Positions 14,269 to 14,780 of a stretch of 14,780 bases of DNA are shown here, piece after piece; the stretch's first letter is position 1; each line of letters opens with the position of its first letter. Both the position numbers and the translations under genes were made by a program. The DNA comes from JAMLHH01 sp964653095 (GTDB lineage: Bacteria > Bacteroidota > Bacteroidia > Chitinophagales > JADIYW01). The notes below the pieces were generated by a model, which was given only the letters and a program-made list of their open reading frames with translations, made no database searches and was not told the DNA's origin. Location of the stretch: assembly GCA_964653095.1 (NCBI GenBank), contig CAZZEH010000048.1, positions 1 to 14,780 of the forward strand. The letters are read 5' to 3'.

Positions 14269-14276
14269 CAAAAATA
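14269..14276 (-). promoter_or_regulatory. Candidate -7 box for the PAP2_C gene
   Basis: On the minus strand this reads TATTTTTG, an exact match to TAnnTTTG. The start of transcription would be near 14262, about 16 bases before the GTG start. No TTTG is seen at the -33 distance. Confidence 0.4.
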
Positions 14277-14366
14277 GTATTTTAGTATATATCATGGGGC
14301 TAAAAAATGAGTACTTCAAGAAACAATTTTGTAAAAGGGATTATAGACTTAAAGGGATAGGTTTAT

Positions 14367-14666
14367 TTACTCCAATTGGTGGGGGTATTCTGCTTTGACC
14401 ACACCCAACTCAATAAAAGGCAAAAGATATTCCTTTATACCTGCATAGCTATTGGTCAGTCCTTTTAAATCCTCAATCAAACTCCTTTCGTAATAGCCAA
14501 AATATTCTTCTATTAATAATCGCGCTTCTTCCTGCGTGGTAACAGTATCATTTAACAATGACCTAATTGCGTCTCTATGCGTACCGCCTACTAAAAAACC
14601 TTGTTTTTCTTTTTTTATCAAGACATAAAGCTCATTGACAACGGACTCATGTATTTTAATTTGCAT
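14367..14666 (-). CDS. Hypothetical 99-residue cytosolic protein
   Basis: I do not recognise a family. The protein has 99 residues, is mostly helical by composition, has no signal peptide or membrane span, and is rich in Glu, Lys, Leu and Tyr. It opens with MQIKIHESVVNELYVLIKKE, has a loop GFLVGGTHRDAI at 23-34, a likely helix EEARLLIEEYFGYYERSLIEDL at 46-67, and ends AEYPHQLE. The ATG at 14664-14666 is backed by an exact AAGGAG five bases upstream. The frame stays open for 37 codons further upstream to a TAA at 14778-14780 but holds no ATG, GTG or TTG, which confirms the start. About 120 bases separate it from the PAP2_C gene downstream, and that gene has its own -7-like box. Confidence 0.7.
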   Translation of the reverse strand: MQIKIHESVVNELYVLIKKEKQGFLVGGTHRDAIRSLLNDTVTTQEEARLLIEEYFGYYERSLIEDLKGLTNSYAGIKEYLLPFIELGVVKAEYPHQLE

Positions 14667-14671
14667 TGAAT

Positions 14672-14677
14672 CTCCTT
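14672..14677 (-). promoter_or_regulatory. Strong Shine-Dalgarno before the 99-residue gene
   Basis: On the minus strand AAGGAG ends five bases before the ATG at 14666. Most other genes in this window show no such sequence, as is usual in Bacteroidota, so this one stands out and fixes the start. Confidence 0.6.
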
Positions 14678-14780
14678 TTTCTCCTATCTGTTCTAATTTG
14701 CTTCCTTCTATTCCACTTAAGATACTTCCTGACTTGTCCCTTTTAGTGCGGTAGAAATAGTTTACCGATAATATGTTTTA

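Noticed and set aside
14743..14780. Possible 3' end of a further minus-strand gene (frame ending at a TAA at 14743-14745)
   Set aside because: Only 11 codons are visible (KHIIGKLFLPH) before the window edge, with nothing to support coding.
1..14780. CRISPR array, insertion sequence, transposase, phage or defence genes
   Set aside because: No regularly spaced repeats, no terminal inverted repeats and no such protein in any frame I read.

Overview
The window looks like chromosomal DNA of a member of the Bacteroidota. The signs are a type IX secretion (T9SS) sorting domain on a small secreted protein, a Fibrobacter-succinogenes-major-paralogous (FISUMP) domain protein, promoter boxes of the Bacteroidota type (TTTG ... 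TAnnTTTG), few Shine-Dalgarno sequences, an AT-rich base composition and a meso-diaminopimelate dehydrogenase. T9SS argues against the gut Bacteroides group. I cannot name a genus from the sequence alone.

Layout. (1) Positions 1-3124, minus strand: a tight four-gene operon read right to left. It holds a SAM hydroxide adenosyltransferase-like protein, a small ABM-domain protein, 3-dehydroquinate synthase (aroB) and EPSP synthase (aroA, cut by the left edge). The genes overlap by 11 and 4 bases and are otherwise 2 bases apart. The last two carry out steps 2 and 6 of the shikimate pathway. (2) Positions 3175-8565, plus strand, divergent from the operon: a PhoH-like ATPase that lacks an ATG start, a very degenerate relative of FAD-linked oxidases (alkyl-DHAP-synthase-like), then a TolC-type outer-membrane protein and a periplasmic adaptor. 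The last two form two thirds of a tripartite export pump whose inner-membrane part is not in the window. (3) Positions 8603-12026, minus strand, convergent with the pump: a T9SS-sorted small secreted protein, a collagen-like/FISUMP secreted protein 12 bases after it, and a secreted TlpA-type thioredoxin protein. All three are envelope or exported proteins. (4) Positions 12027-12340: a 314-base divergent regulatory region with a promoter-like box for each side and a 7-bp inverted repeat. (5) Positions 12341-13315: ddh, one-step synthesis of meso-diaminopimelate for lysine and peptidoglycan. (6) Positions 13384-13560: a complete small transcription unit with a good -33/-7 promoter, tRNA-Arg(UCU), and a 12-bp terminator-like hairpin with a GAAA loop. 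(7) Positions 13575-14666, minus strand: a sphingomyelin-synthase-like (PAP2_C) membrane enzyme, and upstream of it an unrecognised 99-residue protein with an unusually strong Shine-Dalgarno.

Most of the window is ordinary housekeeping and envelope DNA. I see no mobile element, CRISPR array or defence cassette. The items most worth a second look are the degenerate FAD-oxidase homologue beside phoH, the ATG-less phoH, the bacterial sphingomyelin-synthase-like enzyme, the T9SS/collagen-FISUMP pair, and the two possible short leader ORFs.
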